A stretch of 64,000 nt of DNA from Neorhizobium huautlense (GCF_030811685.1 NZ_JAUSRF010000002.1:186001-250000), one strand, 5' to 3'; shown: positions 53,383 to 62,269, numbered from the stretch's first letter. The notes: a model not told the origin generated them from the sequence alone. Program-made: numbers and translations.

Positions 53383-54864
53383 ATGACCGTAAAACTTTCG
53401 CTGGCCACGCTGGATCAGGCCAAGGCAACCGCTGCCATTCCCGCCTATGATCCCAAAACGCTGTCGCACGGCATCGTGCATTTCGGCGTCGGCAATTTTC
53501 ACCGCGCCCATCAGGCGATCTATCTCGACGACCTGTTCAACACCGGCAAGGGTCATGATTGGGCGATCACCGGTGCCGGCGTCATGCCGTCAGACGCGGC
53601 CATGCGCGAAAAATTGAAGGCGCAGGATTTTCTGACCACCGTTGTCGAGCAGGACAATAACAAGACCGGCGCCCGCGTCACCGCCCCGATGATCGATATC
53701 ATCGCGCCGGGCGAGACTGCGGCTCTGATCGAAAAGCTGGCCGATCCGGCGACCCGTATCGTCTCCATGACGATCACCGAGGGTGGTTATTTCATCGACG
53801 CGGCGGGCCATTTCAATCCGGCCCATCCGGCAATGGTCGAGGATGCCAAGAACCCGACGGCGCCGAAAACCGTGTTCGGCCTGATCCTCGCTGGCCTCAA
53901 GGTTCGCAAGGAACGCGGCATCGCGCCCTTCACGATCATGTCCTGCGACAACATTCCGGGCAATGGTGAAGTGACCGAAAGCACGGTCATCGGTCTGGCA
54001 AAGCTGTCGGATGCGGATTTCGCCCACTGGATCCACGAAAACGTCGCCTTCCCGAACTCCATGGTCGACCGCATCACGCCGGCCACCGGTCAGCGCGAAA
54101 TCGACATCCTCAGACAAGATTTCAACATCGACGACAATTGGCCGGTGTTCTGCGAAGAATTCAAGCAGTGGGTGATGGAAGACAAGTTTCCGCTCGGTCG
54201 CCCGGCGCTGGAAGAGGTCGGCGTGCAGTTCGTGCCCGACGTTGCCCCTTACGAGCTGATGAAGCTGCGCATCCTCAACGGCGGTCACGCAACGATCGCC
54301 TATCCGAGTGAACTGCTCGATATCCACTTCGTGCATGAGGCGATGGAACACCCGCTGATCCGCGCCTTCCTCGCCAAGCTGGAGAAGGAAGAGATCATCC
54401 CGATCGTGCCGCCGGTGCCGGATACCAGCCTCGACGCCTATTTCGACCTGATCGAACACCGTTTCCTCAATCCGAAAATCGGCGATACCATTCCGCGTCT
54501 GGCGCAGGACGGCTCCAACCGCCAGCCGAAATTCATCCTGCCGTCGACACGTGATCGTCTCGATCAAGGCCTCGATATCGTCGGTCTGTCGCTGGTGTCT
54601 GCCTTGTGGTGCCGTTATTTCGCCGGCACATCGGATTCGGGCCGCAAGATCGCCTTCAACGACACCAGCGCAGAAAAGCTGCAGGCAGCCGCGATCAAGG
54701 CCAAGGAAGATCCGGACGCTTTTCTCGTCTTCGACGAAATCTTTGGCGAAGTCTCCGGCAACGAGCTTTTCCGCAAGCGTTTTGCGCATGCGCTGAAGAC
54801 GCTTTGGACTGAGGGTACGGCGAAGACGTTGGAACTCTATCTCGCCGACGAACTCGTCAAGTAA
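53383..54864 (+). CDS. mtlK: Mannitol 2-dehydrogenase
   Basis: 493 residues, polyol-specific long-chain dehydrogenase. Visible: IVHFGVGNFHRAHQAIYLDDL (nucleotide site, about 28-48), VSMTITEGGY, SCDNIPGNG, and the catalytic Lys in LKLRILNGGHATIAYP type context (MKLRILNGGHATIAY, about 296-310). It oxidises D-mannitol to fructose (often D-arabitol to D-xylulose too). GAGGACCGAGAC precedes the ATG. Confidence 0.92.
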   Translation: MTVKLSLATLDQAKATAAIPAYDPKTLSHGIVHFGVGNFHRAHQAIYLDDLFNTGKGHDWAITGAGVMPSDAAMREKLKAQDFLTTVVEQDNNKTGARVTAPMIDIIAPGETAALIEKLADPATRIVSMTITEGGYFIDAAGHFNPAHPAMVEDAKNPTAPKTVFGLILAGLKVRKERGIAPFTIMSCDNIPGNGEVTESTVIGLAKLSDADFAHWIHENVAFPNSMVDRITPATGQREIDILRQDFNIDDNWPVFCEEFKQWVMEDKFPLGRPALEEVGVQFVPDVAPYELMKLRILNGGHATIAYPSELLDIHFVHEAMEHPLIRAFLAKLEKEEIIPIVPPVPDTSLDAYFDLIEHRFLNPKIGDTIPRLAQDGSNRQPKFILPSTRDRLDQGLDIVGLSLVSALWCRYFAGTSDSGRKIAFNDTSAEKLQAAAIKAKEDPDAFLVFDEIFGEVSGNELFRKRFAHALKTLWTEGTAKTLELYLADELVK

Positions 54865-54876
54865 GGGCTTCATCCC

Positions 54877-55581
54877 ATGAATGACCGGCCCTTGGTGATT
54901 TTCGATTGTGACGGGGTCCTTGTGGACAGTGAGCCGGTTTCGGTTCGTGTTCTCGTCACGGCGCTTAATCGCCATGGCATCGATATGGCCGAGGAGGAAG
55001 CCTATACGCGCTTCCTCGGCCGCAGCCTCGCCACCATGACCCAGGTCATGGAAGAGGAATACGGATTTCACACCGGGCCGGAATTTCTCGAAAGCCTGCG
55101 TGTCGATCTCTATGAACGGTTCAAGACCGAGTTGCAGGCGATTTCCGGCATAGCCGATACGGTGGACAGGCTCGGCTGCGACCATTGCGTCGCATCCTCC
55201 AGCCAGCCGGAACGCATCCGCCTGTCACTGTCGCTGACCGGCCTCATCGACAAATTCGAGCCGAACATCTTCAGCGCCTCGATGGTCGAGAACGGCAAGC
55301 CCGCGCCAGATCTCTTTCTCCATGCCGCAGAAAAGATGGGCTATGCCCCCGCCAACTGCATCGTCGTGGAAGACAGCCCGGCCGGCATCGAGGCGGCGCA
55401 GAGGGCGGGCATGACGGCGCTCGCCTTTACCGGCGGCTCGCACACGCATGTTGCCGGATATCGTGAACGCATCGAGGAACTTCAGCCCGACGCAATATTT
55501 GACGCCATGCCGGATTTGCTCCACCTTGTCCAAAAATATAGTGATGGTCGCAAGGGACCTGCCGTCAGCCGTTCGATCTGA
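54877..55581 (+). CDS. HAD-family sugar-phosphate phosphatase (phosphoglucomutase-like subfamily)
   Basis: 234 residues. HAD motif I FDCDGVLVDSEP (nucleophile Asp at about residue 10), motif II CVASSSQPERIRLSL, motif III Lys in NGKPAPDLFL and motif IV VVEDSPAGIEAA. It removes phosphate from, or isomerises, sugar phosphates. It is 12 bp downstream of mtlK, so it probably acts on phosphorylated products of the polyol pathway. Confidence 0.87.
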   Translation: MNDRPLVIFDCDGVLVDSEPVSVRVLVTALNRHGIDMAEEEAYTRFLGRSLATMTQVMEEEYGFHTGPEFLESLRVDLYERFKTELQAISGIADTVDRLGCDHCVASSSQPERIRLSLSLTGLIDKFEPNIFSASMVENGKPAPDLFLHAAEKMGYAPANCIVVEDSPAGIEAAQRAGMTALAFTGGSHTHVAGYRERIEELQPDAIFDAMPDLLHLVQKYSDGRKGPAVSRSI

Positions 55582-55628
55582 ACGGGTGCAGGTTTCATCG
55601 AGGTCATAGGGGCAGGAAACCAATCCGG

Positions 55629-57221
55629 ATGCGTGATCACATCGTCGCGGTGGATGTCGGCACCACGAGCGCGCGGGCTGCGGTTTTCGATCGCAGCGGG
55701 CACTTGCTGGCGCGTGCCAAACAGCCGATCGAGATGATCCGCCCCCGCGAAAACCACGCCGAACACGATAGTGAAAACATCTGGGCTGCCTGTTGTGGCG
55801 CCGTGCGGGCGGTGCTTTTCGAAGCCGGTATTGCCGTACATCAGATCGCCGCGCTCGGTTTCGATGCCACCTGTTCGCTGGTCGTGCGCGATAAAAAGGG
55901 CAAGCCGCTGTCCGTCTCGCCGCGCGGAGAAAGCCGTTTCGACACCATCGTCTGGCTCGATCACCGCGCGATTAACGAGGCGGAAATCCTCAATGCTTCC
56001 GGCCATAGGGTGTTGACATATTCCGGCGAGACGCTGTCGCCGGAAATGCAGATGCCAAAACTGATGTGGTTGAAAAGACACCACAAACAGACGTGGGAAA
56101 ACACCGGTTTCGTCTTCGATCTCGCCGACTTCCTGACCTGGAAGGCCACCGGATCGGCGGCGCGTTCGCGCTGCACGCTGACCTCCAAATGGAACTATCT
56201 CTCGCACGAAACGCCCGGCTGGCAGGCTGATTTTTTGAGTGTAGCCGGTCTGGAAGATCTGCTGGAGCGCGCCAGCCTGCCGGAAGAGACGGTGCCGGTC
56301 GGTGGCGTTATCGGTCATCTGACGAAAGCCGCTGCCGCCGATCTTGGGCTCGATACGAAATGCGTCGTCACATCCGGCATGATCGATGCCTATGCCGGCG
56401 CGCTCGGTGCGCTCGGCAAGGCGGCGGATGGTGAGGCGCTGGAACAGAGCGTGGCGCTGATCGCCGGCACATCCAGCTGTATCGTCGCCTTCAACGCTGA
56501 GGCCAAACCGGGCCAGAGCCTGTGGGGGCCGTATTACGACGCGCTTCTGCCCGGCCACTGGCTGGTGGAAGGCGGACAATCCGCCACCGGCGCGCTGCTG
56601 GATCATATGGTGCGCATGCATGCGGCCGGTGGTGAGCCGACGCTCGATCTGCATGCCCGCATCGTTGCCCGCATTGCCGAACTGAGGGCAGAAGAGGGGC
56701 CGAACCTCGCTCCCGACCTGCATGTGCTGCCTGATTTCCACGGCAACCGCTCGCCGCTTGCCGACCCGCGCGCCACCGGCGTGATTTCCGGCCTGACGCT
56801 GGATACGTCCTTCGATGGCCTGTGCCGTGTCTATTGGCGCACCTCGGTGGCAATAGCGCTCGGCATCCGCCATATCCTCGAAGCGCTTTCGCAATATGGC
56901 TACCGCTTCGAGACGTTGCACATTACCGGCGGCCATGTGCAAAACCCGCTTCTGCTGGAACTTTACGCCGATGTGACCGGCCGAAAAGTGGTGGTGCCGA
57001 ACACGAAAGATGCGGTGCTGCTCGGCACGGCGATGGCGGCAGCCGTGGCCGGTGGCCTGCACGAGACGCTACAGGTCGCAGCCGGTGCCATGGATCAGGG
57101 CTGGGTGGAGCACGCTGCCGATCCGGTGCAGACCAAGGCCTATCACCGTGATTACAAGCGGTTCCTCGCCATGGTCCGGCACCGTGAGGAATTGCGGAGA
57201 CTGGATGATGACGCCGCCTGA
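55629..57221 (+). CDS. FGGY-family pentulose kinase (ribulokinase-like)
   Basis: 530 residues. N-terminal FGGY domain with VDVGTTSARAAVFDRSG (ATP-phosphate loop), FDATCSLVV, WLDHRA (sugar-binding) and C-terminal ATPase domain LIAGTSSCIVAFN, LHITGGHVQNPLLLELYADVTGR. The GFDAT-CSLVV, WLDHRA combination points to the D-ribulokinase/YDR109C group rather than xylulokinase or glycerol kinase. It probably phosphorylates a pentulose made from arabitol or ribitol by enzymes of this operon. It overlaps the next gene by 17 bp. Confidence 0.87.
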   Translation: MRDHIVAVDVGTTSARAAVFDRSGHLLARAKQPIEMIRPRENHAEHDSENIWAACCGAVRAVLFEAGIAVHQIAALGFDATCSLVVRDKKGKPLSVSPRGESRFDTIVWLDHRAINEAEILNASGHRVLTYSGETLSPEMQMPKLMWLKRHHKQTWENTGFVFDLADFLTWKATGSAARSRCTLTSKWNYLSHETPGWQADFLSVAGLEDLLERASLPEETVPVGGVIGHLTKAAAADLGLDTKCVVTSGMIDAYAGALGALGKAADGEALEQSVALIAGTSSCIVAFNAEAKPGQSLWGPYYDALLPGHWLVEGGQSATGALLDHMVRMHAAGGEPTLDLHARIVARIAELRAEEGPNLAPDLHVLPDFHGNRSPLADPRATGVISGLTLDTSFDGLCRVYWRTSVAIALGIRHILEALSQYGYRFETLHITGGHVQNPLLLELYADVTGRKVVVPNTKDAVLLGTAMAAAVAGGLHETLQVAAGAMDQGWVEHAADPVQTKAYHRDYKRFLAMVRHREELRRLDDDAA

Positions 57222-57597
57222 GCTTGCCGAGATCTATCGTGGTTATATCGACTGCCTGAACCGCCAGGACTGGGGTGGTCTTGGCCGCTTCGTCGGTGAG
57301 AGCGCCCATCACAATGGCCGGTTGCTGGGGCTTTCCGGTTATCGCGACATGCTGGTTAATGATTTCGAACAGATTCCCGACCTGCGCTTCAATATCGATC
57401 GACTGGTGTGCGAACCGCCGCATGTGGCCAGCCGACTTGCCTTCGACTGCTCGCCCAAGGGGCGTTTTCTGGGGCTGGATGTGAACGGTCGACGCATCCG
57501 GTTTGCGGAAAACGTGTTTTATCGTTTTGAAAACGGACTGATCGTCGACGTGCGCTCGGTGCTAGACAAGGTGGCGATCGAAGCGCAGCTCGGCTAA
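57205..57597 (+). CDS. SnoaL-like/ester cyclase fold protein
   Basis: 130 residues. NTF2-like alpha+beta barrel seen in IYRGYIDCLNRQDWGGLGRFVGESAHHNG, the LSGYRDMLVNDFEQIPDLRFNIDRLV block and the FAENVFYRFENGLIVDVRSVLDK ending. Such proteins include polyketide cyclases and small isomerases; the real reaction is unknown. Start at 57205 has GGAGACTGG upstream and overlaps the kinase gene. It ends the polyol operon. Confidence 0.78.
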   Translation: MMTPPELAEIYRGYIDCLNRQDWGGLGRFVGESAHHNGRLLGLSGYRDMLVNDFEQIPDLRFNIDRLVCEPPHVASRLAFDCSPKGRFLGLDVNGRRIRFAENVFYRFENGLIVDVRSVLDKVAIEAQLG

Positions 57598-57674
57598 ATC
57601 GTATCGCGGTCGCTTGCGTATCTTGCTGAAAGCCTTGCCAAATCCCATATCAGCGCGGACCTAAGGAGACGCCG

Positions 57675-58388
57675 ATGATCCTCGACGCCGCACGCCGCTC
57701 GCTGACAAACCTTTTCGCCCCGGAAAGCCGGGCCGTTTTTCTCAAGACTTTGGGTCTGACGCTGCTGATCCTTGCCGGGCTGTGGTTCGGTCTGCGTGAG
57801 GTTTTGCTCACCTATGTCTGGCCGTGGTTTGCCGCGTTTCTGCCCTCCATGCCGGAATTCGGCGGATTTCTGGCGCTGATCGCCGGCATCCTGTTCGGTG
57901 TCGGGCTTGCGCTGGCACTGGCACTGCTGATCGCGCCGGTGACGGCCCTGATCGCCGGCCTGTTTCTCGATGATGTCGCGCAGGTGATCGAAAAACGCGA
58001 TTATCCGGCCGATCCGCCTGGCAAGGAATTGCCGCTCGGGCAGGCCATTGTCGGATCGATCCAGTTTCTGGGCGTGATCATTGTCGGCAACATCATCGCG
58101 CTGCTGATGCTGTTTATTCCCGGTGTCAACCTGATCGCGTTTTTCCTCGTCAACGGTTACCTGCTCGGTCGCGAGTTTTTCGAATTCGCTGCCATGCGTT
58201 TTCGCCCAGTGGCGGAAGCCAAGGCGTTTCGCGCCAAACATTCCTCCACCGTATTTCTCGCCGGCATGCTGATCGCCGGTTTCCTGGCCATCCCCTTCGT
58301 CAACCTGCTGACGCCGCTGTTTGCTGCCGGCCTGATGGTGCATCTGCACAAGGCGCTGTCGAAACGCGACCCGAGTTTTGTGGGGTAA
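57675..58388 (+). CDS. EI24/CysZ-family membrane protein
   Basis: 237 residues with about five to six hydrophobic segments (about 26-45, 66-100, 138-165, 195-228), in the EI24/CysZ layout. Motifs: GLFLDDVAQVIEKRDYP, VNGYLLGREFFEFAAMR. CysZ proteins take up sulfate in enterobacteria, but the family in rhizobia is not characterised. It lies after the polyol operon with its own AAGGAG-type ribosome site (CTAAGGAGACGCCG). It is convergent with the nth-tail fragment. Confidence 0.8.
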   Translation: MILDAARRSLTNLFAPESRAVFLKTLGLTLLILAGLWFGLREVLLTYVWPWFAAFLPSMPEFGGFLALIAGILFGVGLALALALLIAPVTALIAGLFLDDVAQVIEKRDYPADPPGKELPLGQAIVGSIQFLGVIIVGNIIALLMLFIPGVNLIAFFLVNGYLLGREFFEFAAMRFRPVAEAKAFRAKHSSTVFLAGMLIAGFLAIPFVNLLTPLFAAGLMVHLHKALSKRDPSFVG

Positions 58389-58391
58389 GCG

Positions 58392-58469
58392 TTACCCGGT
58401 GATAGGCTCGACGATCCGTGGCGGCAGTTCCGCCAGCGGCGCTGGGATGTTGACACGTCTTTTCAAGAT
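58392..58469 (-). pseudogene. Fragment resembling the 3' end of nth
   Basis: Read on the minus strand, 25 codons then TAA encode a tail with IPAPLAELPPR near its centre. The intact nth downstream end encodes NDIPAPLVELPPQ, so 10 of 12 residues in this stretch agree, while the nucleotides differ at many third positions. It has no start codon and overlaps the end of the immunity gene by 7 bp. It lies on the far side of that gene from nth. Best read as a relic of a diverged nth 3' end. The match is short. Confidence 0.6.
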
Positions 58470-59251
58470 CTCGCCAGAGATCCACCATGGCGCAGGTCAT
58501 AGGGATAGTGCGGATGGGATTTCAGGACGCTGTCATCGATATCGAGTATCTTGGCAACCGCGGCAGCGAGGAAGCACCAGTAGCCGCGGAAATTCCTGTT
58601 GGTCGCCTTGGTGTGGGCATCCTTCATGTAAATGTCTTCCTTGATCCCCCTGCGCTGCCAGCCTTCGACATAGAGGGCGAGGATGCGCGACCTATCCTCT
58701 TCTGGTGCGGAAAAGCATTCATGAAGTGGGCCGTACAGGTCCGGCCAGCATAGATCCGGGTGGACGCGCGCGGTTTTGAAATCGAAATATCGTGCGAACT
58801 CATAGGTAAACGGATCGAAGCCGGCGTCTATGCGGTTGAGATCCTTGTCGAGTTGGTAATTCAGGTCCGAATTGGTAAGGGCGAAGATTGATCCCGCGGT
58901 TACAGGATCGCAGTCACTCAGGACCAACAGCGGGAAAATCGATACTTTCCCGCCTGGCACGAATTGCTTTCTCTCCATCTCAGATAAAGAGGTCGAAAGA
59001 GAGTAGCTCATGAGGTCTACGAAGAGCGGCCATGCCTTGTTGAGTTCAGCCTTGACCTCTTCGGTCCCAGTACCGATACAAAACAGACTGAGGGCAATGT
59101 TCTGCTGGATGTCATACAGGGAGTTCAGTGAGGCTTGATGCGCCTGCTCCGTTTCGTCCTGCTGCATGAGGCCTCGAAATTTTGTCTGCCGCCGTTCGGC
59201 ATTCTCGAGTTGAGCCCTGAAATAGTCCTCGTCCTTGTAGACATCACGCAT
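58463..59251 (-). CDS. PoNe-type DNase immunity protein (PoNi-like, DUF1911/DUF1910)
   Basis: 262 residues. The C-terminal motif YWCFLAAAVAKILDIDDSVLKSHPHYPYDLRH (about 225-256) is the DUF1911 signature of PoNi proteins that neutralise PoNe polymorphic DNase toxins delivered by type VI secretion. The N-terminal helical half (RDVYKDEDYFRAQLENAERRQTKFRGL) fits the DUF1910 domain. No toxin, VgrG or PAAR gene is adjacent, so this is an orphan immunity gene. GAGGAAGAACA precedes the ATG. Base composition reads less GC-rich than the surroundings. It sits 73 bp downstream of nth. Confidence 0.82.
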   Translation of the reverse strand: MRDVYKDEDYFRAQLENAERRQTKFRGLMQQDETEQAHQASLNSLYDIQQNIALSLFCIGTGTEEVKAELNKAWPLFVDLMSYSLSTSLSEMERKQFVPGGKVSIFPLLVLSDCDPVTAGSIFALTNSDLNYQLDKDLNRIDAGFDPFTYEFARYFDFKTARVHPDLCWPDLYGPLHECFSAPEEDRSRILALYVEGWQRRGIKEDIYMKDAHTKATNRNFRGYWCFLAAAVAKILDIDDSVLKSHPHYPYDLRHGGSLARS

Positions 59252-59324
59252 TGTTCTTCCTCAAACATATCTGCTCGCCGGTGATGGCTTAGAGGCTCAC
59301 CCTGAAGACGCGCCGTACTGTCGC

Positions 59325-60101
59325 TCAGATGCCAATCACCTGCGGCGGCAACTCCACCAAGGGCGCGGGGATGTCGTTGCTCTTTCCCGGATATTTGCAA
59401 ATATCGGCGATCACGCAACGTTCGCATTCGGCACGTCGCGCCTTGCAGGTGTAACGCCCGTGCAGGATCAGCCAGTGATGCGCGTGGTAAAGATAATGTT
59501 CCGGGATCACCCGCATCAAAATGTCTTCAACGTCATCCGGCGTGTTGCCGGGCGCAAGTTTTATGCGGTTGGCGATGCGAAACACATGTGTGTCGACCGC
59601 CATCGTCGGCACGCCGAAGGCCATGGACATCACCACATTCGCCGTCTTGCGGCCGACGCCCGGCAGGCGCACCAGCTCCTCGCGGGTCCTGGGGACTTCC
59701 GAGCCGAATTCATCGATGAGCATGCGACAGAGCGCGATGACATTTTTGGCCTTGTTGCGGAAAAGCCCGATCGTCCTGATATGGGCGATCACGCCGTCTT
59801 CGCCGAGCGCCAGCATCTTTTCCGGCGTGTCAGCAATCTTGAAAAGCTCGCGTGTCGCCTTGTTCACCCCGGCATCGGTTGCCTGCGCCGAAAGCGCCAC
59901 CGCCACGACCAGCGTGAACGGATTCACATGCTCCAGCTCGCCCTTCGGTTCCGGCCGCTGGATGGAGAAGCGGCGAAACATTTCCTCGCGTTCCTCCTTC
60001 GAATAGACGGAGCGCGGCAGGGGTTTGCGACGGCGGGTCGCAGGTGCTGCATTTGACTTTTGCAAGGTTTGGGTGCTGGATTTGAGCTTGGAAATGGCCA
60101 T
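59325..60101 (-). CDS. nth: Endonuclease III (DNA glycosylase/AP lyase)
   Basis: 258 residues. HhH-GPD motif LPGVGRKTANVV with catalytic Lys152, Asp170 in AVDTHVFR, and a 4Fe-4S cluster in CKARRAECERCVIADIC. It removes oxidised pyrimidines in base excision repair. A 30-residue basic N-terminal extension is usual in rhizobia. The last 15 residues (NDIPAPLVELPPQVIGI) are echoed in the fragment at 58392. Confidence 0.93.
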   Translation of the reverse strand: MAISKLKSSTQTLQKSNAAPATRRRKPLPRSVYSKEEREEMFRRFSIQRPEPKGELEHVNPFTLVVAVALSAQATDAGVNKATRELFKIADTPEKMLALGEDGVIAHIRTIGLFRNKAKNVIALCRMLIDEFGSEVPRTREELVRLPGVGRKTANVVMSMAFGVPTMAVDTHVFRIANRIKLAPGNTPDDVEDILMRVIPEHYLYHAHHWLILHGRYTCKARRAECERCVIADICKYPGKSNDIPAPLVELPPQVIGI

Positions 60102-60137
60102 GGCTTTTTACTGCCATTCGACCCGGAGAAAAGCAAC

Positions 60138-60620
60138 GTGGATGCCTCCGAAGACCGGCCGGTTTTTGCCGCCGAACTGACCGCTCACCGCTCGCTGAGT
60201 GCTAAGGGTTTTCGCGTGTTGCTCGGCGTGTCCGGCGTCGTTTGTTTATTCTACGGCCTGTTCTTCATGGTGAGCGGCGCCTGGCCGGTTGGGCTATTTT
60301 TCGGGCTCGATTTTTTGTTGCTCTATGGTGCCTTCCGACTGAATTATCGCTCCGGCCGAGCGCGCGAGGAAGTGACGGTGACCCGCAGTTACCTGTCGAT
60401 CCTAAAGATTTCGCCGGCGGGAAAAGCGGTGGAGCATCGGTTCAACCCGTTCTGGGCGCGTTTTGGCGTGAACCGCCATGAGGAATTCGGCATTACCGGC
60501 ATGTATGTGACGGGTGAGGGCAGGCGCACGGATGTCGGTTCTTTGCTCAACCCGGATGACCGCGAGAGTTTTGCCAAGGCTTTTAAGGGCGCGCTTGCCA
60601 CGGTGAAGCGCAGAATCTAG
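60138..60620 (+). CDS. DUF2244 integral membrane protein
   Basis: 160 residues. Two helices (about 30-50 and 53-72) separated by a short turn, then a beta-rich cytosolic part (REEVTVTRSYLSILKI; FNPFWARFGVNRHEEFGITGMYVTGEGRR), the DUF2244 pattern. GTG start with CCGGAGA upstream. It is divergent from nth, the conserved alphaproteobacterial arrangement. Function unknown. Confidence 0.85.
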   Translation: MDASEDRPVFAAELTAHRSLSAKGFRVLLGVSGVVCLFYGLFFMVSGAWPVGLFFGLDFLLLYGAFRLNYRSGRAREEVTVTRSYLSILKISPAGKAVEHRFNPFWARFGVNRHEEFGITGMYVTGEGRRTDVGSLLNPDDRESFAKAFKGALATVKRRI

Positions 60621-60658
60621 CGGGTAATCAAGCGATACCGCAAGAAACGGGTGGTGTT

Positions 60659-60675
60659 GGCGGCCGCATGCCGCC
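60659..60675 (+). promoter_or_regulatory. Short hairpin in the ada leader
   Basis: GGCGGC-CGCAT-GCCGCC, 25 bp upstream of the ada-like start. It may affect leader translation or end the DUF2244 transcript; there is no T tract. Confidence 0.3.
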
Positions 60676-60700
60676 ATCTTCCGGACAAAGGAGAGATGCC

Positions 60701-61585
60701 ATGAACGCTCTTGCAAAGATTTCCAGCCCGGCCGTGGATGTGACGCCGGAGGGCATGGATTACGACACGGTGCGCCGGGTGATCGAGTTGATCACGCTCG
60801 ATTATCGTGCTCAGCCGTCGCTCGACGCCATTGCCGCCGACCTTGGTCAGTCGCCGACGCAGTTGCAGAAGGTTTTTACACGTTGGGCCGGACTGTCTCC
60901 AAAAGCATTTCTGCAAGCGGTGACGCTGGATCATGCCAAGCGGCTTCTGGGTGTGGAAGGGCTGCCGCTGCTGGAAACCTCCTATGAGCTTGGCTTGTCC
61001 GGTCCCGGCCGTCTGCACGATCTTTTTGTCACCCACGAGGCGATGTCGCCGGGTGAGTGGAAGGCCAGGGGCGGCGGGCTGACCATCCGTTACGGCTTTC
61101 ATCCGTCTCCGTTCGGGCGGGCGCTTGTCATGGCCACCGATCGCGGCCTTGCCGGTCTCGCCTTTGCCGATGGCTTTGAGGACCAGCAGGCCTGTCTCGA
61201 TGACATGACCCGGCGCTGGCCGAATGCCGTTTATGTGGAAGATGCCGGAGGGACGGCGGATTACATCGTTCGCGTCTTCGACCGTTCGCAGTGGTCGGCG
61301 GAACGGCCCTTGCAGATCGTGCTGATCGGCACCGATTTTCAGGTGAAAGTCTGGCGCAGCCTTTTGAAAATTCCGTTCGGCAAGACGGTGACCTATTCGC
61401 ATGTGGCCTGCGATATCGGCCAGCCGACGGCGAGCCGTGCAGTAGGGGCTGCGGTCGGCGCCAACCCGATTTCCTTCGTCGTGCCCTGCCACCGTGCTGT
61501 CGGCAAGAGTGGTGCGCTTACCGGTTATCACTGGGGCCTGACCCGCAAGCGGGCGATCCTCGGCTGGGAGGCCGGCAACGTCTGA
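60701..61585 (+). CDS. AraC-type regulator / O6-methylguanine-DNA methyltransferase (Ada-like, no N-terminal zinc domain)
   Basis: 294 residues. An AraC HTH pair at about 20-115 is followed by the methyltransferase domain. The acceptor Cys263 lies in VVPCHRAVGKSGALTGYHWG. It transfers alkyl groups from O6-methylguanine to itself. The phosphotriester-sensing zinc domain found at the N-terminus of E. coli Ada is missing, so methylation-triggered activation must work otherwise, or the HTH is constitutive. AAAGGAGAGATGCC precedes the ATG. Confidence 0.9.
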   Translation: MNALAKISSPAVDVTPEGMDYDTVRRVIELITLDYRAQPSLDAIAADLGQSPTQLQKVFTRWAGLSPKAFLQAVTLDHAKRLLGVEGLPLLETSYELGLSGPGRLHDLFVTHEAMSPGEWKARGGGLTIRYGFHPSPFGRALVMATDRGLAGLAFADGFEDQQACLDDMTRRWPNAVYVEDAGGTADYIVRVFDRSQWSAERPLQIVLIGTDFQVKVWRSLLKIPFGKTVTYSHVACDIGQPTASRAVGAAVGANPISFVVPCHRAVGKSGALTGYHWGLTRKRAILGWEAGNV

Positions 61586-61684
61586 TATCTGACGGGCGGA
61601 TGCCTTCAGCATCCTGTCAGCTTGGCCTTCTATCCGCTTCTTCACCGGCAGATTTTCCTGCATGAAGGTGAAGGAGCGGATGGC

Positions 61685-62269
61685 ATGGTTTTCAAAACCT
61701 GGTGGCGAAAAACCATTGTCCGGCGTGTCGGTGCTGGCGTGCTCGCCTGCGTTCTGGTCGGTGGCGGTTATCTTGGTTTCCTGCAGATCAGCGGCAATTT
61801 TCACACCGTCATCGCCGGTGAACTCTACCGTTCGGCACAGCCGTCACCGGGACAGATCGAGCGGTATGTGCAGCAATACGGCATTCGCACCATCGTCAAC
61901 CTGCGCGGTGAAAACGAAAACCAGTCCTGGTATGCCGATGAGGTGGCCACGGCCCGCAAGCTGGACATTCGCCATATCGATTTCGGCATGTCCGCCTATA
62001 AACGGCTGACCGGCCCGGAGGCCGACAGGCTGGTGGCGCTTTTGAAGGATGCGCCAAAACCCATTCTCATCCATTGCCTGTCGGGCGCCGATCGTACCGG
62101 GCTTGTGTCCGTGATTTACAGCAATCAGGTGGCCGGACTGCCGGAAGCGCAGTCGGAACGGCAGCTTTCCATCCTGTTCGGTCATGTCGGTATTCCGCTG
62201 ATTTCGGCGGCTTACGCGATGGATGAAAGCTGGCATCAGCTGGAGCGGCATTACCGCATCGAAGGGTAG
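61685..62269 (+). CDS. Membrane-anchored dual-specificity/tyrosine phosphatase
   Basis: 194 residues. An N-terminal membrane helix (about 15-35) anchors a periplasm-side or cytosol-side phosphatase domain. Catalytic loop His130-Cys131-x5-Arg137 (HCLSGADRTG). General acid Asp lies upstream, in the IDFGMSAYKRL region. The TIVNLRGENENQ and ELYRSAQPS motifs place it with Siw14/PTP-like phosphatases. Substrate unknown. AAGGAGCGGATGGC precedes the ATG. Confidence 0.85.
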   Translation: MVFKTWWRKTIVRRVGAGVLACVLVGGGYLGFLQISGNFHTVIAGELYRSAQPSPGQIERYVQQYGIRTIVNLRGENENQSWYADEVATARKLDIRHIDFGMSAYKRLTGPEADRLVALLKDAPKPILIHCLSGADRTGLVSVIYSNQVAGLPEAQSERQLSILFGHVGIPLISAAYAMDESWHQLERHYRIEG

